Shown: positions 52,317 to 61,747 of the stretch, piece by piece
Position numbering within the stretch: position 1 is the stretch's first letter
Layout: every line of letters begins with the position of its first letter
NCBI GenBank assembly: GCA_016776905.1
Contig: JADHSM010000009.1
Coordinates: forward strand, 1-64,000
Length of the DNA: 64,000 nt
Source: Planctomycetota bacterium
GTDB taxonomy: Bacteria; Planctomycetota; UBA8108; UBA1146
Reading direction: 5' to 3'
Position numbers and translations under genes: made by a program
Notes under the pieces: generated by a model
Told to the model about the DNA's origin: nothing
Database searches by the model: none
Seen by the model: only the letters and a program-made list of their open reading frames with translations

Positions 52317-54230
52317 ATGTCTGTCATTTCGACATTCTGGCGTCTCGTCCTTATTCTTTCATGCTTGTTGAGTGGCGTGAGCGAGGCTCGGAGTATGAAC
52401 GAATTGTTTTGGAGTGACTTGGAGACTCCTGTTGTCCAATGGCAGTTTCGTCCTGCTTTCATGATAGGGGACCATACTCTTCGTTCAGTAGGAGGAGAGT
52501 TGGAAGGATCAGTGAGTGGAGATCTCCGGATTGTGAAATCTGAATCGGGATCTGTGCTGTTGTCTGAGGGCGGAAGTGGAATGATTTTGTTGGGAAATGA
52601 AAAACAAAATCTTCAGTCAGTCTTACCTCAGGAAAGTATGTCCGTTGCAGGCTGGGTTTCTCATCAAGAAATTCAGGAATGGGGCGGGGTATTTGGTTTT
52701 CTTCAGGATAACGCGAGTGTCGAAAAAGGATGGCTCCTCGGATCCAGAGAGGGGAGAGCATGTTTCGCATTATCCACTCATGGTGCAGACGATGGCGATG
52801 GAGTTCTCACTTATCTCTCTGCAGCTGAAAAACTACCTCTTGGAAAGTGGGTACATCTTGCGGCGACCTATGATGGTCAAAAGATGTCCCTTTTCGTGAA
52901 TGGTCGCTCGGTTGCAAAGTCTACAGAGCAGAGTGGTCCTGTGAATTATTCTGAGAAAGCTCCTTTTGTATTAGGTGCATATAGAGATTCGAATGAGTTC
53001 TATCCACACGTCGGCGCTATGCAAGATTTTGGACTTTGGCATACAGCCCTCACTCCAGAACAGGTTAAGGAACTCTACGATAGACGGCCTGAGAGCACCC
53101 GAAGTACTCCTCCAGTTCCGCCCCTGAAGTTTTCAGTGTTTCCTTATCTGCAGTGGGCGACGAAAAATAGTATTACAGTGTCAGCTGAAGCTTCTCGGCC
53201 TGTTGACGTCGTCGTTGAATTTGGACTTGATTCGAAACTCGGGAAAAAAATTGAAAGTAAAGAAGTTGGGAAGCTGCACCATATTGAGATCAAGGGTCTC
53301 AAAGAAGGTACCCCATACTTTTATAAGGTGACGGCAAGAGGTGGTGAAGGTGAAGCAGGAAACCTATTGGAAACAGGTATTCTCACATTCCAAACTCAGG
53401 CTTCAAAAGATACAGCCTTCGGATTTCTCGTTGTGGGGGATACGCAGAATAATCCTAAAGTGACTCGTGCTGTATCTGATTTGGCATGGGGGCATCGACC
53501 TAACTTTTTGATGCATTGTGGAGATTTGGTGGGAACGGGGTCTAACAAACGTGAATGGGTTCACGAGTTCTTCGCCGAAGCTTCTGGAATACTTTCGCGA
53601 ATGGCCATCTTTCCAACGCTCGGTAATCACGAGCAGAATGCCCAACTCTACTATGACTATTTCACTTTGCCGGCTCCTGAGTTTTACTATGGTTACATGT
53701 GGGGGAATGTTGAGTTTTTTGTTCTGGATACGAATAAGAAGATTGATTCAAACTCAGAACAGGTGAAGTGGCTCGAGAAGAAATTACGAAACAGTAAGGC
53801 TCGCTGGAAGGTGGTGTATCACCATCATCCGGCATGGACCTCTGACGAGAATGATTATGGCGATACCTGGAAGGGGAGCTCGAATCAGGGAGTTCTATCA
53901 GTTCAGGAGCATCTCGTTCCCCTCTATGAAAAGTACGACGTGGATGTCGTGTTCAATGGCCATATTCATGTGTATGAGAGAACGTGGCCGATTCGAGACC
54001 GTAAGACAGTTGGCCCAGGCGAAGGGGTTGTTTACATTACTACCGGTGGAGGGGGCGGTCACCTCGAGGGCTTTGCACCCAACAGAACATGGTTTAGTTG
54101 TAATAAGAGAGTTGGGCACCACTTCTTGATGGTCAATGTCAATGGAGATCAAATGGAGATCTCAGCGTACGATATCGAGGGTCGCCTTTTTGATCGCCTG
54201 ATGCTTGGCAAAACTGAAAAGTCTCAATGA
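52317..54230 (+). CDS. Secreted purple-acid-phosphatase-like metallophosphoesterase with LamG domain
   Basis: 637 residues from the ATG at 52317 (GAAGGAA upstream). Signal peptide FWRLVLILSCLLSGVSEA. LamG/concanavalin-like domain (about 75-260; VAGWVSHQE, WVHLAATYDGQKMSLFVNG, DFGLWHTALTPEQVKELYD), Fn3-like PAP N-domain (about 275-370) and a metallophosphatase domain with GDTQ, MHCGDLV, LGNHEQN, YHHHPAW and NGHIHVYERTWPI as the dinuclear metal ligands. Likely a secreted phosphomonoesterase. The stop overlaps the DUF4261 gene (ATGA 54227-54230). Divergent from the selenoprotein gene across 95 bp. Confidence 0.9.
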   Translation: MSVISTFWRLVLILSCLLSGVSEARSMNELFWSDLETPVVQWQFRPAFMIGDHTLRSVGGELEGSVSGDLRIVKSESGSVLLSEGGSGMILLGNEKQNLQSVLPQESMSVAGWVSHQEIQEWGGVFGFLQDNASVEKGWLLGSREGRACFALSTHGADDGDGVLTYLSAAEKLPLGKWVHLAATYDGQKMSLFVNGRSVAKSTEQSGPVNYSEKAPFVLGAYRDSNEFYPHVGAMQDFGLWHTALTPEQVKELYDRRPESTRSTPPVPPLKFSVFPYLQWATKNSITVSAEASRPVDVVVEFGLDSKLGKKIESKEVGKLHHIEIKGLKEGTPYFYKVTARGGEGEAGNLLETGILTFQTQASKDTAFGFLVVGDTQNNPKVTRAVSDLAWGHRPNFLMHCGDLVGTGSNKREWVHEFFAEASGILSRMAIFPTLGNHEQNAQLYYDYFTLPAPEFYYGYMWGNVEFFVLDTNKKIDSNSEQVKWLEKKLRNSKARWKVVYHHHPAWTSDENDYGDTWKGSSNQGVLSVQEHLVPLYEKYDVDVVFNGHIHVYERTWPIRDRKTVGPGEGVVYITTGGGGGHLEGFAPNRTWFSCNKRVGHHFLMVNVNGDQMEISAYDIEGRLFDRLMLGKTEKSQ

Positions 54231-55102
54231 TTTCACTCATCCCGTTGCGCGAAAATTCCGATGTAGATTTAAATGAACTGGGAGATCAAATGAGGGATCT
54301 GCTGGGGGAGGACACTATTGTCCGCCTAGCAGATGAAGGTGGGACGGTCATCGCAGAAGTTGCGGGAGTTTCCATCAAGGCTTCATTAAGGAATCATCCG
54401 ATTCCGGTTGAGATCCTTCAGGAACCGCTGAAAGCCGCTTGGTACTGGAGTGATGCAGAGTCTGAAATCAATAAACATTCTTCCTACTTTATTGTGGTGA
54501 TCTCTGATCCACGAATTCCAGAGCCTCCAAAAATGGAGCCTGCTGAGGTGGTAGAAGAAACTCCGAATATTGAAGGCGAGGGTGTTCTTGAAATTTTCCC
54601 GGAGACTCCAGATGCACCGCCACTCGCTGATTCGGTGATTCGATATTCTGTTCAGGGTGCATTGTTGTTGACTAGGATCTCACTTCTATTGGGGAACAAT
54701 TACGGTGCTCTCGGAATCTATTGGGATGGTTCTACCGCTCTTCATTCGTGGAAAGCTTTTGAAGAATCTTGTGCTTCGATGACGCCTGTGAATCTTCCCT
54801 TGAGAATTTGGATCGACTTTAGGCTTTGGGAATCTAAGGACGGAACCCGGGGATTAGTCACTCACGGTATGACGGAGATGGGCCAACGAGAGTTGGAAAT
54901 CATTGGTTCCAGTAGCAGTGCTCAGCAGATCAGGGCATGGAGTTATACCGTGGCTCACTATTGCCTTGAAAAAGGAAAGGTTCTTGAGCATGGACAAGCA
55001 GTGGGAATCTCACCCAAGGAGTGGATTCGAACTTGGATAGTGAAGAGTCGACTCGACCCAGGGACCTGGGCGACCTGGCTGGATCTTGAGGCTGAAGAGT
55101 GA
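54227..55102 (+). CDS. DUF4261-like protein
   Basis: 291 residues, cytoplasmic, no membrane segment. The C-terminal part (RIWIDFRLWESKDGTRGLVTHGMTEMG in pieces, then QRELEIIGSS) matches the DUF4261 signature in which a conserved THGMxxxGxxEiEi ends the domain. A Pro/Glu-rich linker (about 100-135) separates two halves. Function of the family is not established. Overlaps both neighbours (ATGA and GTGA). Confidence 0.65.
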   Translation: MISLIPLRENSDVDLNELGDQMRDLLGEDTIVRLADEGGTVIAEVAGVSIKASLRNHPIPVEILQEPLKAAWYWSDAESEINKHSSYFIVVISDPRIPEPPKMEPAEVVEETPNIEGEGVLEIFPETPDAPPLADSVIRYSVQGALLLTRISLLLGNNYGALGIYWDGSTALHSWKAFEESCASMTPVNLPLRIWIDFRLWESKDGTRGLVTHGMTEMGQRELEIIGSSSSAQQIRAWSYTVAHYCLEKGKVLEHGQAVGISPKEWIRTWIVKSRLDPGTWATWLDLEAEE

Positions 55103-56292
55103 ATCTCCCCAAAAAAGTGATGGCACTGACGACCAGTCGTGCTGATTGGGGACATCTTTCCTCTCCTCTTCAATTTCTGCGAGATGATCCTGCCTTCGAT
55201 CTTTCACTCGTTGTCATGGGGGCGCATCTTTCACCAGAATTTGGATTCACGGTGGATGAGATTTTGGCCGACGGATTTGAAGTTTCTCATAAAATCGAGT
55301 GTCTTCTCAGTAGTGATACGGCTCAGGGAATGTCGAAAACAATCGGCTTGGCAACGCTGTCGCTCTCTGACCTTCTGCAGGATCATCCGCCTGATATTCT
55401 TTTACTGATAGCAGACAGATATGAAATGTTGGCTCCTGCGTCGGTAGCTTTGGCACATGGAATTCCCATGGCTCATATCGAGGGTGGGGAAGTATCAGAG
55501 GGAGCCATCGATCATGCGGTTCGGCAAGCATTGACGGCGATGTCTCATGTTCATTTCGTCCCTACAGAAACTGCCAAAAAGAGATTACTGTTGGCAGGCG
55601 AAGAGCCTTGGAGAGTCCACCGAGTGGGTGCTCCGAGTATTGACCATCTCACTAGAGGGCAACTTCCTGACGCTGAAGAACTCAGAACTATGCTGGAGTT
55701 AGATTCTCGTCGTCCTCCAGTTGTCGTGGCATGGCATCCCACAACATTGGATGCGGATGTCCGTATCGAAACTGATCCTTTTTTCGAGGCCCTAGAGAAT
55801 GTGACAGAGCCGATTGTATTCTGTTTTCCGAATGCGGATGCCGGTAGTCGCGATATTCGAGAGCGTGCTTCGAGGTATTGTGAAAAAAGAGCCGATGCTC
55901 AAATTCGAGTCAATCTTCCCCACACGATGTACTGGGGGCTTCTTCTCGAAGCGAAGGCGATCGTCGGGAATTCCTCAAGTGGCATTATGGAAGCTCCTGC
56001 TATTCCTCTGCCCTGCTTAAATGTAGGGCGTCGTCAGCAGGGAAGAGAGCGAAGTCGCTGTATCATCGATGTTTCCGCTGAGAAAACAGAGATCCTCGAA
56101 GGATTTGGGAAAGTTTGTGATCCTCACTTCAGAGAGAAGTTACAGGGAATGACTCATGCTTATGGAGATGGGCATGCAGGAAAAAGAATAGCAAAAATAT
56201 TAAGAGATTTACCGGGGAAGGAGGAATTGATTCTGAAGAAGGCATTGCCTGCAGATTCAATCCCGGAACTACCCGTGTGGCCGAACCAGTAG
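55099..56292 (+). CDS. neuC: NeuC-type hydrolysing UDP-GlcNAc 2-epimerase
   Basis: 397 residues, GT-B fold. The GTG start overlaps the stop of the DUF4261 gene (GTGA 55099-55102). Family marks: TTSRADWGHLSSP at the N-terminus, LIADRYEMLAPA (the GDRxEM motif), HIEGGEVSEGAIDHAVR, and the C-terminal UDP-binding VGNSSSGIMEAPAI followed by LNVGRRQQGRERS. Hydrolysing epimerases of this type release ManNAc (or a diNAc-bacillosamine derivative product) for sialic, legionaminic or pseudaminic acid synthesis. No NeuB or NeuA is next to it, so the end product is open. Confidence 0.88.
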   Translation: MNLPKKVMALTTSRADWGHLSSPLQFLRDDPAFDLSLVVMGAHLSPEFGFTVDEILADGFEVSHKIECLLSSDTAQGMSKTIGLATLSLSDLLQDHPPDILLLIADRYEMLAPASVALAHGIPMAHIEGGEVSEGAIDHAVRQALTAMSHVHFVPTETAKKRLLLAGEEPWRVHRVGAPSIDHLTRGQLPDAEELRTMLELDSRRPPVVVAWHPTTLDADVRIETDPFFEALENVTEPIVFCFPNADAGSRDIRERASRYCEKRADAQIRVNLPHTMYWGLLLEAKAIVGNSSSGIMEAPAIPLPCLNVGRRQQGRERSRCIIDVSAEKTEILEGFGKVCDPHFREKLQGMTHAYGDGHAGKRIAKILRDLPGKEELILKKALPADSIPELPVWPNQ

Positions 56293-56309
56293 CCTATACC
56301 ACGAAGACA

Positions 56310-57917
56310 TCAGCGGGCTTGATCGGATCGTTTTACCGTCCAGGGTTTGATGACAATCCACATGTCCTGAGCTTCTTTCATTCGAAGTCGTTGCCCCACA
56401 ACCAAAGCGAGAAAAATTCCTGTAACGATAGAGAATCCCAGTATGGAAAGGTCTCTCCCTAGGAATTGCGGTAAGTACTCATCGAGGTAACGGATGGAAT
56501 GAAAAGCGGTCTGATGGACCAAAATACCTAAAATCAGAAGTTTTAATCCGGCAACTATTCGAGGTCGGGGTAAATCTAGATTTTTGTGCAGGACCCACTT
56601 TAGGAAAATCCAACTGAGTACTGTTGAAGCCACATAGGCGAGGGCGATCGTTCTTGTATTCATGGGGAGAACCTGACCAAAGAGTAACCCCACCTGCAGA
56701 CCTAGGCCGATCAGTGAAATCAACATGACCTTTTTTCTCAGCCCGATGGCTATGGCAGTTCTTTGAAGGCCAATATTCATGCAACCAAAAGGCACAGCGA
56801 AGCAATACCACCAAAGAATGTCTGCAGTTTTGAGGCCGTCTTCGAGGCTGAATTCACCGCGAACAAATAGTGTGTCGATGATGGAGGTGGATGTGGCGAG
56901 AAGTCCGGCCCCTGCAAGGAAACCCAGAAAAGCAGCGAGACGTTGATTCCTTGTCAGCATCTGGGCAAGACGTTGATGCTCGCCACGACTGGCTAGATCT
57001 GCTGATTCGTCTCCAGCAACGATGCCTAGGCTGACACCGACGAGTGCAACGGGGAAGAAATGGAATCGGAAAGCGGTTTCGAGCCATGTAATGCTTCCTG
57101 TCGGCAGTTCGGATGCCAAGTGGAATGCGAGTAGAGAGTATGCTTGGAGCAGGATTTGACTCGCGAGCAGAGTGCCGAAATCGAGAAGAAAACGACGTTG
57201 CCCCGGAACCTTCCAGTGGAAGGTGGGCCATGGAAATCGGGTTACCTTTAAGAGATGAATGATAAGCCATACCAAGCCGACCCCAGACCCCGCTAGGAAT
57301 GCCACAGTCCACCCCTGAGCGCGTTCGGACTCAGATACTTGTGAAGTTACGAGAAGCAGTCCAGCGCAGATCAGGGCGGCATTTTGGAGGGCTTGAGGGA
57401 AGAGAGCAGAAGCGTCTTTCCTGTGGCAATGAAGAATCCCTTTGAGAACGGCCATCAAGGGAACGAGGGCTAGATAGGGCAAAAGCCTTCTGAAATTCTC
57501 TACGGCTTCTTCGTGCAGTTCCAGTCCCGGGAAAATCAAGGTCATCACTGCTTCGGCATTCCATGCGAGGAGAGTGAGGGTGACACCGAGTAAAAGGAGC
57601 AAGCTACTGAGTGCTGCCCGTGAAAACAATAATGCCGCTTCCGGGTTTTGAGATTGTTGCTGTTCTCTGTAAGCGGGAGAAAAGGAAGCGGACAGGGTTC
57701 CCTCTGAAATCATGTCTCTGAGCATGACGGGGATTCTCAAAGCCGCTCTCAGCGCTTCCGCAGTGGCTGTTGAACCCAGCATTGCGGTGAGTGTCATATC
57801 TCGAAACAGTCCCAAGAGTCTTGATAGGAGTAGTACTTTTCCGATGGGACCCGCACGTCGAACCTCATCGGCGGCACCTTGGGGTGGCTCATTCGATATA
57901 TGGGGTTCCGGCTTCAT
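56310..57917 (-). CDS. murJ: Lipid II flippase MurJ (MviN family)
   Basis: 535 residues with about 14 hydrophobic helices. Start at the ATG 57917 behind GTGGAGG (the frame extends to 57950). MATE-like MurJ marks: LLLSRLLGLFRDMTLTAMLG near the N-terminus, the RIPVMLRDMISEGTLSASFSP segment (family: N-L-x-R-x-x-x-E-G-x-x-x-x-x-F-x-P) and the later DTLFVRGEFS motif (family: LFxRGxFs). It moves lipid II across the inner membrane for peptidoglycan synthesis. Relevant because many planctomycetes were once thought to lack a wall. Convergent with the neuC-like gene (18 nt). Confidence 0.92.
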   Translation of the reverse strand: MKPEPHISNEPPQGAADEVRRAGPIGKVLLLSRLLGLFRDMTLTAMLGSTATAEALRAALRIPVMLRDMISEGTLSASFSPAYREQQQSQNPEAALLFSRAALSSLLLLLGVTLTLLAWNAEAVMTLIFPGLELHEEAVENFRRLLPYLALVPLMAVLKGILHCHRKDASALFPQALQNAALICAGLLLVTSQVSESERAQGWTVAFLAGSGVGLVWLIIHLLKVTRFPWPTFHWKVPGQRRFLLDFGTLLASQILLQAYSLLAFHLASELPTGSITWLETAFRFHFFPVALVGVSLGIVAGDESADLASRGEHQRLAQMLTRNQRLAAFLGFLAGAGLLATSTSIIDTLFVRGEFSLEDGLKTADILWWYCFAVPFGCMNIGLQRTAIAIGLRKKVMLISLIGLGLQVGLLFGQVLPMNTRTIALAYVASTVLSWIFLKWVLHKNLDLPRPRIVAGLKLLILGILVHQTAFHSIRYLDEYLPQFLGRDLSILGFSIVTGIFLALVVGQRLRMKEAQDMWIVIKPWTVKRSDQAR

Positions 57918-58094
57918 CGATCCTCCACTTGCGTGACATGGAAATCGCATGATAACGAAAAAAAACGTTGAGGGGTGGAGTTCCTCTATTCACAGAGCGA
58001 GGGGAGAGTCTTGGTCTTGATAAGGCGGCTCTGGAATAGGTTGAGCGAGTGAGAGGTCAATATCGGTGTGTCTGGAAGAAGTACATGTCGCTAC

Positions 58095-58135
58095 GAAAAA
58101 AAAGAGACCGGAGAGATTTCTCTCCGGTCTCTTTT
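58095..58135 (-). terminator. Rho-independent terminator of the 58-61 kb gene
   Basis: A perfect palindrome (AAAAGAGACCGGAGAGA, two-base centre, and its complement; 58100-58135). On the minus strand it is followed by a T-run, about 20 nt after the stop at 58156. Confidence 0.92.
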
Positions 58136-58155
58136 CAATAAGTCAGCGATCGAGC

Positions 58156-61100
58156 TCAGGGGCAGCTGTTGTACTCCGCGCATTCGATGCTGTCTGAGGT
58201 GGGGTCTTCTCCACAATCGCCAAACGGATCAGGAAGTGGTCCTGCTCCACTGAACAGGCTTCCTAGGGCAGCGATGGCATCTGCAATGTTGATACTGCCG
58301 TCGTCGTTCGCATCGCAAGCGTCAGTGCAGGTGCCTTCTGGGCCACCAGAGAACAGATTCCCGAGAAGGAAGATGGCATCCGCAATGTTGAATCCACCAT
58401 CAGAGTTGCAGTCACCTCTCTGAAATCCAGTTCCAGGTGTGACGACACTATCTCCAAGGAAGTTATGGTAAGCGGAAACGACGCTATCGAGGTCTCCACC
58501 GTATCCCCCCAACTCGAATGAGGAGCAGATCACTCTGCCACCGGTTCCCGGAATGTAAGCGGTCGTGACTCCAAAAGTGACACCGATAGCATCGTCGAAT
58601 CTCCATGCCAAACCTGCGGTTCCTCCTGCGAGTTCTGCTGTGGCTGGAATGAGGATGTTCGTGAAGTCATTGGGGTTTCCGGTCGTGGACTGATTATCTT
58701 GCGAGTAAGGCACGTTCTGGTTTGCAGACATATCCAGTCCGACACCACTATCTGCACCATCCAAGCCGACGAGTGAATCGTTGTCGTCTTGCTCGTAAGG
58801 TTCTGCAACGCCATCTCGGTCATCGAATGTCGAAATCGGGTGGTTGAAGCTCCAATGATCAGAACTCTCGAAGTAGATCGCAGCTCCTGCTTCTGCAAGC
58901 GATGCCAATAGATTCGCTTCATCGCTATTGAGACGGAAGTTCGTGGGGAAAGTTCCACAAAGAACCCATACCTGAGAAATCTGAGCAGGATCGAGGCATG
59001 CAAATTCGTCAATCTGTTTCCTGATCAACTTCGAATTGATGCCAGAGGCGATCAGGCTTTGTTGAATAGCAGCACCTGAATCATTCGAGCCAGTATCGCC
59101 GTCGTCTAAGAGCCCTTCGAGAGCAAAGACCAATGTATCTTCACCATTATACGAGAAGTGATCGACGAATCCTGAAGCGATTCCTGCACCTGATGTGCAA
59201 GAACCTCTCACGACGTATTCGTGGAATCCTTCAGGCGGTGAGACGTCAGAGTACGTTGTGTCGGCACCGGAAAGAGTGGCGACGATGGCTCCATCGCGTT
59301 CAATCGAAATATTCGAGTAGGCCGTGTTGTTGATCCACGACAAGTTCACGGCATCTCCTGCACAGTCACTCTCAATGACAAGGTCACTGGGAGCAGAGCA
59401 GTTCGAAGGGCATACCTGTAGCGCCCAGTCAGAGAATGTACCGGTCGAGGTTCCCGCTGCAATTGTCAGGGTCCAGTCGCCGCCGATGATTTCGCCATCG
59501 AAGTCTGCCAGTGTTCCGGGGCCAGATGGGATCAATGAACCGTAACCGTCGTTGAGACCCGTAGCGTCGTCAAAGCGCCCTATCAGATCTGTACCTGCTC
59601 CATTGTCATGAAGCCGAATACTGGTTCCTCCGGGAGACAAGAGGTCTATCTCGACCTGTGTCAGATCAGGGTGGAGAAGATTCATGTCCACATCTAGGTC
59701 GTTCACTCCTTCAAGGGAGTTTGGATCGATGCTGATCACGAAGTCTTGGGTACCCGTAATCGTCTCCGGCTGGGAAATGAAGAGGGACCAGTCATCTAGG
59801 GTTCCTCCTGCAGTGCTCGGAAATCCGTCTGCTATGAGAATCGTCCAGTTACCAGCAGCGGGCTCGCCGTCGAAGTCAGCCAATGATCCAGATCCTTGAG
59901 ACAAGGCATAAGGTTGCATATGAATGCCACTGAAAGTTGTATCGCTCCCGTAGGGTGCTCCCTCGTCATCGAAGACCAAGGACATGTTGTCATCAGAGTT
60001 GTTTTCATTTTGGTAAAGTCTGATCTGAGTGTTGGCCGGCGATACGAAATCTATATCAATATTTCCAATAAATCCGTGAGTGATGTTTACGCCCACATCA
60101 AGATCTTCAATAGTTCCTGCACCAGCGATATTTATCGAATCGAAGGTGAAGTTTGTTGCCGGGTCTCCAACATATGCAATCGGAGCTGCAGGTGCGCTCG
60201 ATCCAGAAATTCCGATGAATCCCTGGAATTCCAAGTTTGGATTGGGGGCTTGGTGGCAATCATCGGGTGGACAATTGACAGTTAAGGTGAGTTCACCTCT
60301 TTCACCATTGAATCCACCGATTTGAACTAAGTATGTTTCACCAGAAATTGCATCGAGGAGAATCTCGGGGTCTCCGGATCCTGTGCAGCTTCCGGAATCA
60401 CAAGCCAATGCGTTTGCGAAATCAGGAGGACAAGTTGAAGAGCCAGAATAGATCGCCATTTGTGGATTAAAAGTTGAGGTTCCGCAAGTGGTTAAGGTCA
60501 CGAGTCCACTGCACGTTGCCGTATAGAGATACCAAACATCATTCAGAGTACTGCCGCCACAATTGGTAGGACCATCTGTCGTGGAACCAAATGTGGATAC
60601 AAGGAAGGAACCTTCTCCGATAATGGTGGCATTTGCACAGTCGTCATTGAGCGGTGCGGGGGCACATGCAGGATCTCCCGAGCATTCGTCGTCGAGGCAG
60701 TCTATGAATCCGTCTCCATCGTCATCGACGGAGTTATCACAAATTTCCGGACAGGTGTTGGGGTTTCCAGGTGTGTCTGAGGTCAGATCACCAAAGTCGA
60801 GAATCTCCCAATCACCCGTTCCATCGGGGCAACGTCCTGAGTGTCCGGGAACAAAGGTCCCGTCTGGACCTACAGTATTTGAACAATATACGAGCTCTCC
60901 TTCAGTGGGCTGTCCTGTCAGAGGGTCGATCGGAAATTCGAGGAGGGAGATGCAGTCGACAATGTTAGTCCATGGAGTGGCATCCAGAACTCCGTCATCG
61001 TCGGTGTCGAGGTCATCGGCAAGTGCGCCAGAGAAGCCTTCCACCAAAAGATGGGTCACGTTGTCACTATTTTCGAATCCGAGGTTTGCAGTCAGGTCTG

Positions 61101-61398
61101 CGACGCCCAGAGTAAAGGTATCTTCTGCAACCACGTATAGACCCGAAAAGGAGATGTTCCCTGCGGCAAGACTGACCACGGCTTCAATAGTTCCGCTGGC
61201 GGTGGAACCATCACCAATGACGATGTACGTCAATGCAGCAAGGCTGGTTGCAGGGGGGCCGGCCAATTCGAAATACTCATCGGTATCCGTGCCAGATTGA
61301 TCAGTACGAATCTCATTGATCGTTACCTGAGCATCGGCAGTTCCGGAAAAGTTAATGAGCACCAGAATCAGTCCTGTGAGTATCCATCTCATCAGCAT
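58156..61398 (-). CDS. Large secreted multidomain protein with P-domains, shared unnamed module and dockerin-like C-terminus
   Basis: 1080 residues from the ATG at 61398 (GGAGG 6 nt upstream). Signal peptide RWILTGLILVLINFSGTADAQ. Lamin-tail-like domain (about 22-170; INEIRTDQSGTDTDEYFEL), a DNSVDDDGDGFIDCLDD Ca linker, a PPC-like domain (NDVWYLYTATC), two proprotein-convertase P-domain-like units (ADFDGEPAAGNWTILI; ADFDGEIIGGDWTLTI), an Fn3-like unit (YSNISIERDGA), then a module of about 230 residues shared only with the next gene (EGLL...DGADSG...GLDMSAN...GGYGGD). C-terminal loops RGDCNSDGGFNIADA and DANDDGSINIADA with tail CGEDPTSDSIEC...CP. No protease catalytic domain is seen despite the P-domains. 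Confidence 0.85.
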   Translation of the reverse strand: MLMRWILTGLILVLINFSGTADAQVTINEIRTDQSGTDTDEYFELAGPPATSLAALTYIVIGDGSTASGTIEAVVSLAAGNISFSGLYVVAEDTFTLGVADLTANLGFENSDNVTHLLVEGFSGALADDLDTDDDGVLDATPWTNIVDCISLLEFPIDPLTGQPTEGELVYCSNTVGPDGTFVPGHSGRCPDGTGDWEILDFGDLTSDTPGNPNTCPEICDNSVDDDGDGFIDCLDDECSGDPACAPAPLNDDCANATIIGEGSFLVSTFGSTTDGPTNCGGSTLNDVWYLYTATCSGLVTLTTCGTSTFNPQMAIYSGSSTCPPDFANALACDSGSCTGSGDPEILLDAISGETYLVQIGGFNGERGELTLTVNCPPDDCHQAPNPNLEFQGFIGISGSSAPAAPIAYVGDPATNFTFDSINIAGAGTIEDLDVGVNITHGFIGNIDIDFVSPANTQIRLYQNENNSDDNMSLVFDDEGAPYGSDTTFSGIHMQPYALSQGSGSLADFDGEPAAGNWTILIADGFPSTAGGTLDDWSLFISQPETITGTQDFVISIDPNSLEGVNDLDVDMNLLHPDLTQVEIDLLSPGGTSIRLHDNGAGTDLIGRFDDATGLNDGYGSLIPSGPGTLADFDGEIIGGDWTLTIAAGTSTGTFSDWALQVCPSNCSAPSDLVIESDCAGDAVNLSWINNTAYSNISIERDGAIVATLSGADTTYSDVSPPEGFHEYVVRGSCTSGAGIASGFVDHFSYNGEDTLVFALEGLLDDGDTGSNDSGAAIQQSLIASGINSKLIRKQIDEFACLDPAQISQVWVLCGTFPTNFRLNSDEANLLASLAEAGAAIYFESSDHWSFNHPISTFDDRDGVAEPYEQDDNDSLVGLDGADSGVGLDMSANQNVPYSQDNQSTTGNPNDFTNILIPATAELAGGTAGLAWRFDDAIGVTFGVTTAYIPGTGGRVICSSFELGGYGGDLDSVVSAYHNFLGDSVVTPGTGFQRGDCNSDGGFNIADAIFLLGNLFSGGPEGTCTDACDANDDGSINIADAIAALGSLFSGAGPLPDPFGDCGEDPTSDSIECAEYNSCP

Positions 61399-61747
61399 TC
61401 TAACCTCCAAGAAATAAGCGACTCCAAGAGTCACCTGACACTATTTAACGTGTCTGAGAAATATCCAAAAATATGAACAACCCGGATGACGTGATCGAAG
61501 TTCGAAATCCGTGGTATTGATCCGGCCACCACACCCTGATTGAGAACCGAGGAACACCTCCTCAGTGAGCAACATTAGGGTTTAGTGTAAGAACAAAGCC
61601 AGTATCAATGGTAAAGGTCTATCGACTGGGCCGCAATACAGCCTGTGGACTGTTTCTCTTCTATTCGCAACAAAAAAAGGGGTGGTGAGAGCATTGCTCT
61701 CACCACCCCAGCAAAGAAAGACTATTCAGCCTATCTTATCTCGCTTG
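61399..61747. other. Intergenic region between two secreted-protein genes
   Basis: 349 bp. The right part holds the terminator of the 61.7-64 kb gene (61672-61709). The left part must contain the promoter for the gene starting at 61398. No ORF or other structure recognised. Confidence 0.5.
61672..61709 (-). terminator. Rho-independent terminator
   Basis: GGGGTGGTGAGAGC pairs with GCTCTCACCACCCC over a 3-nt loop (61679-61709). On the minus strand it is followed by a T-run; it lies about 40 nt after the stop at 61748. Confidence 0.92.
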
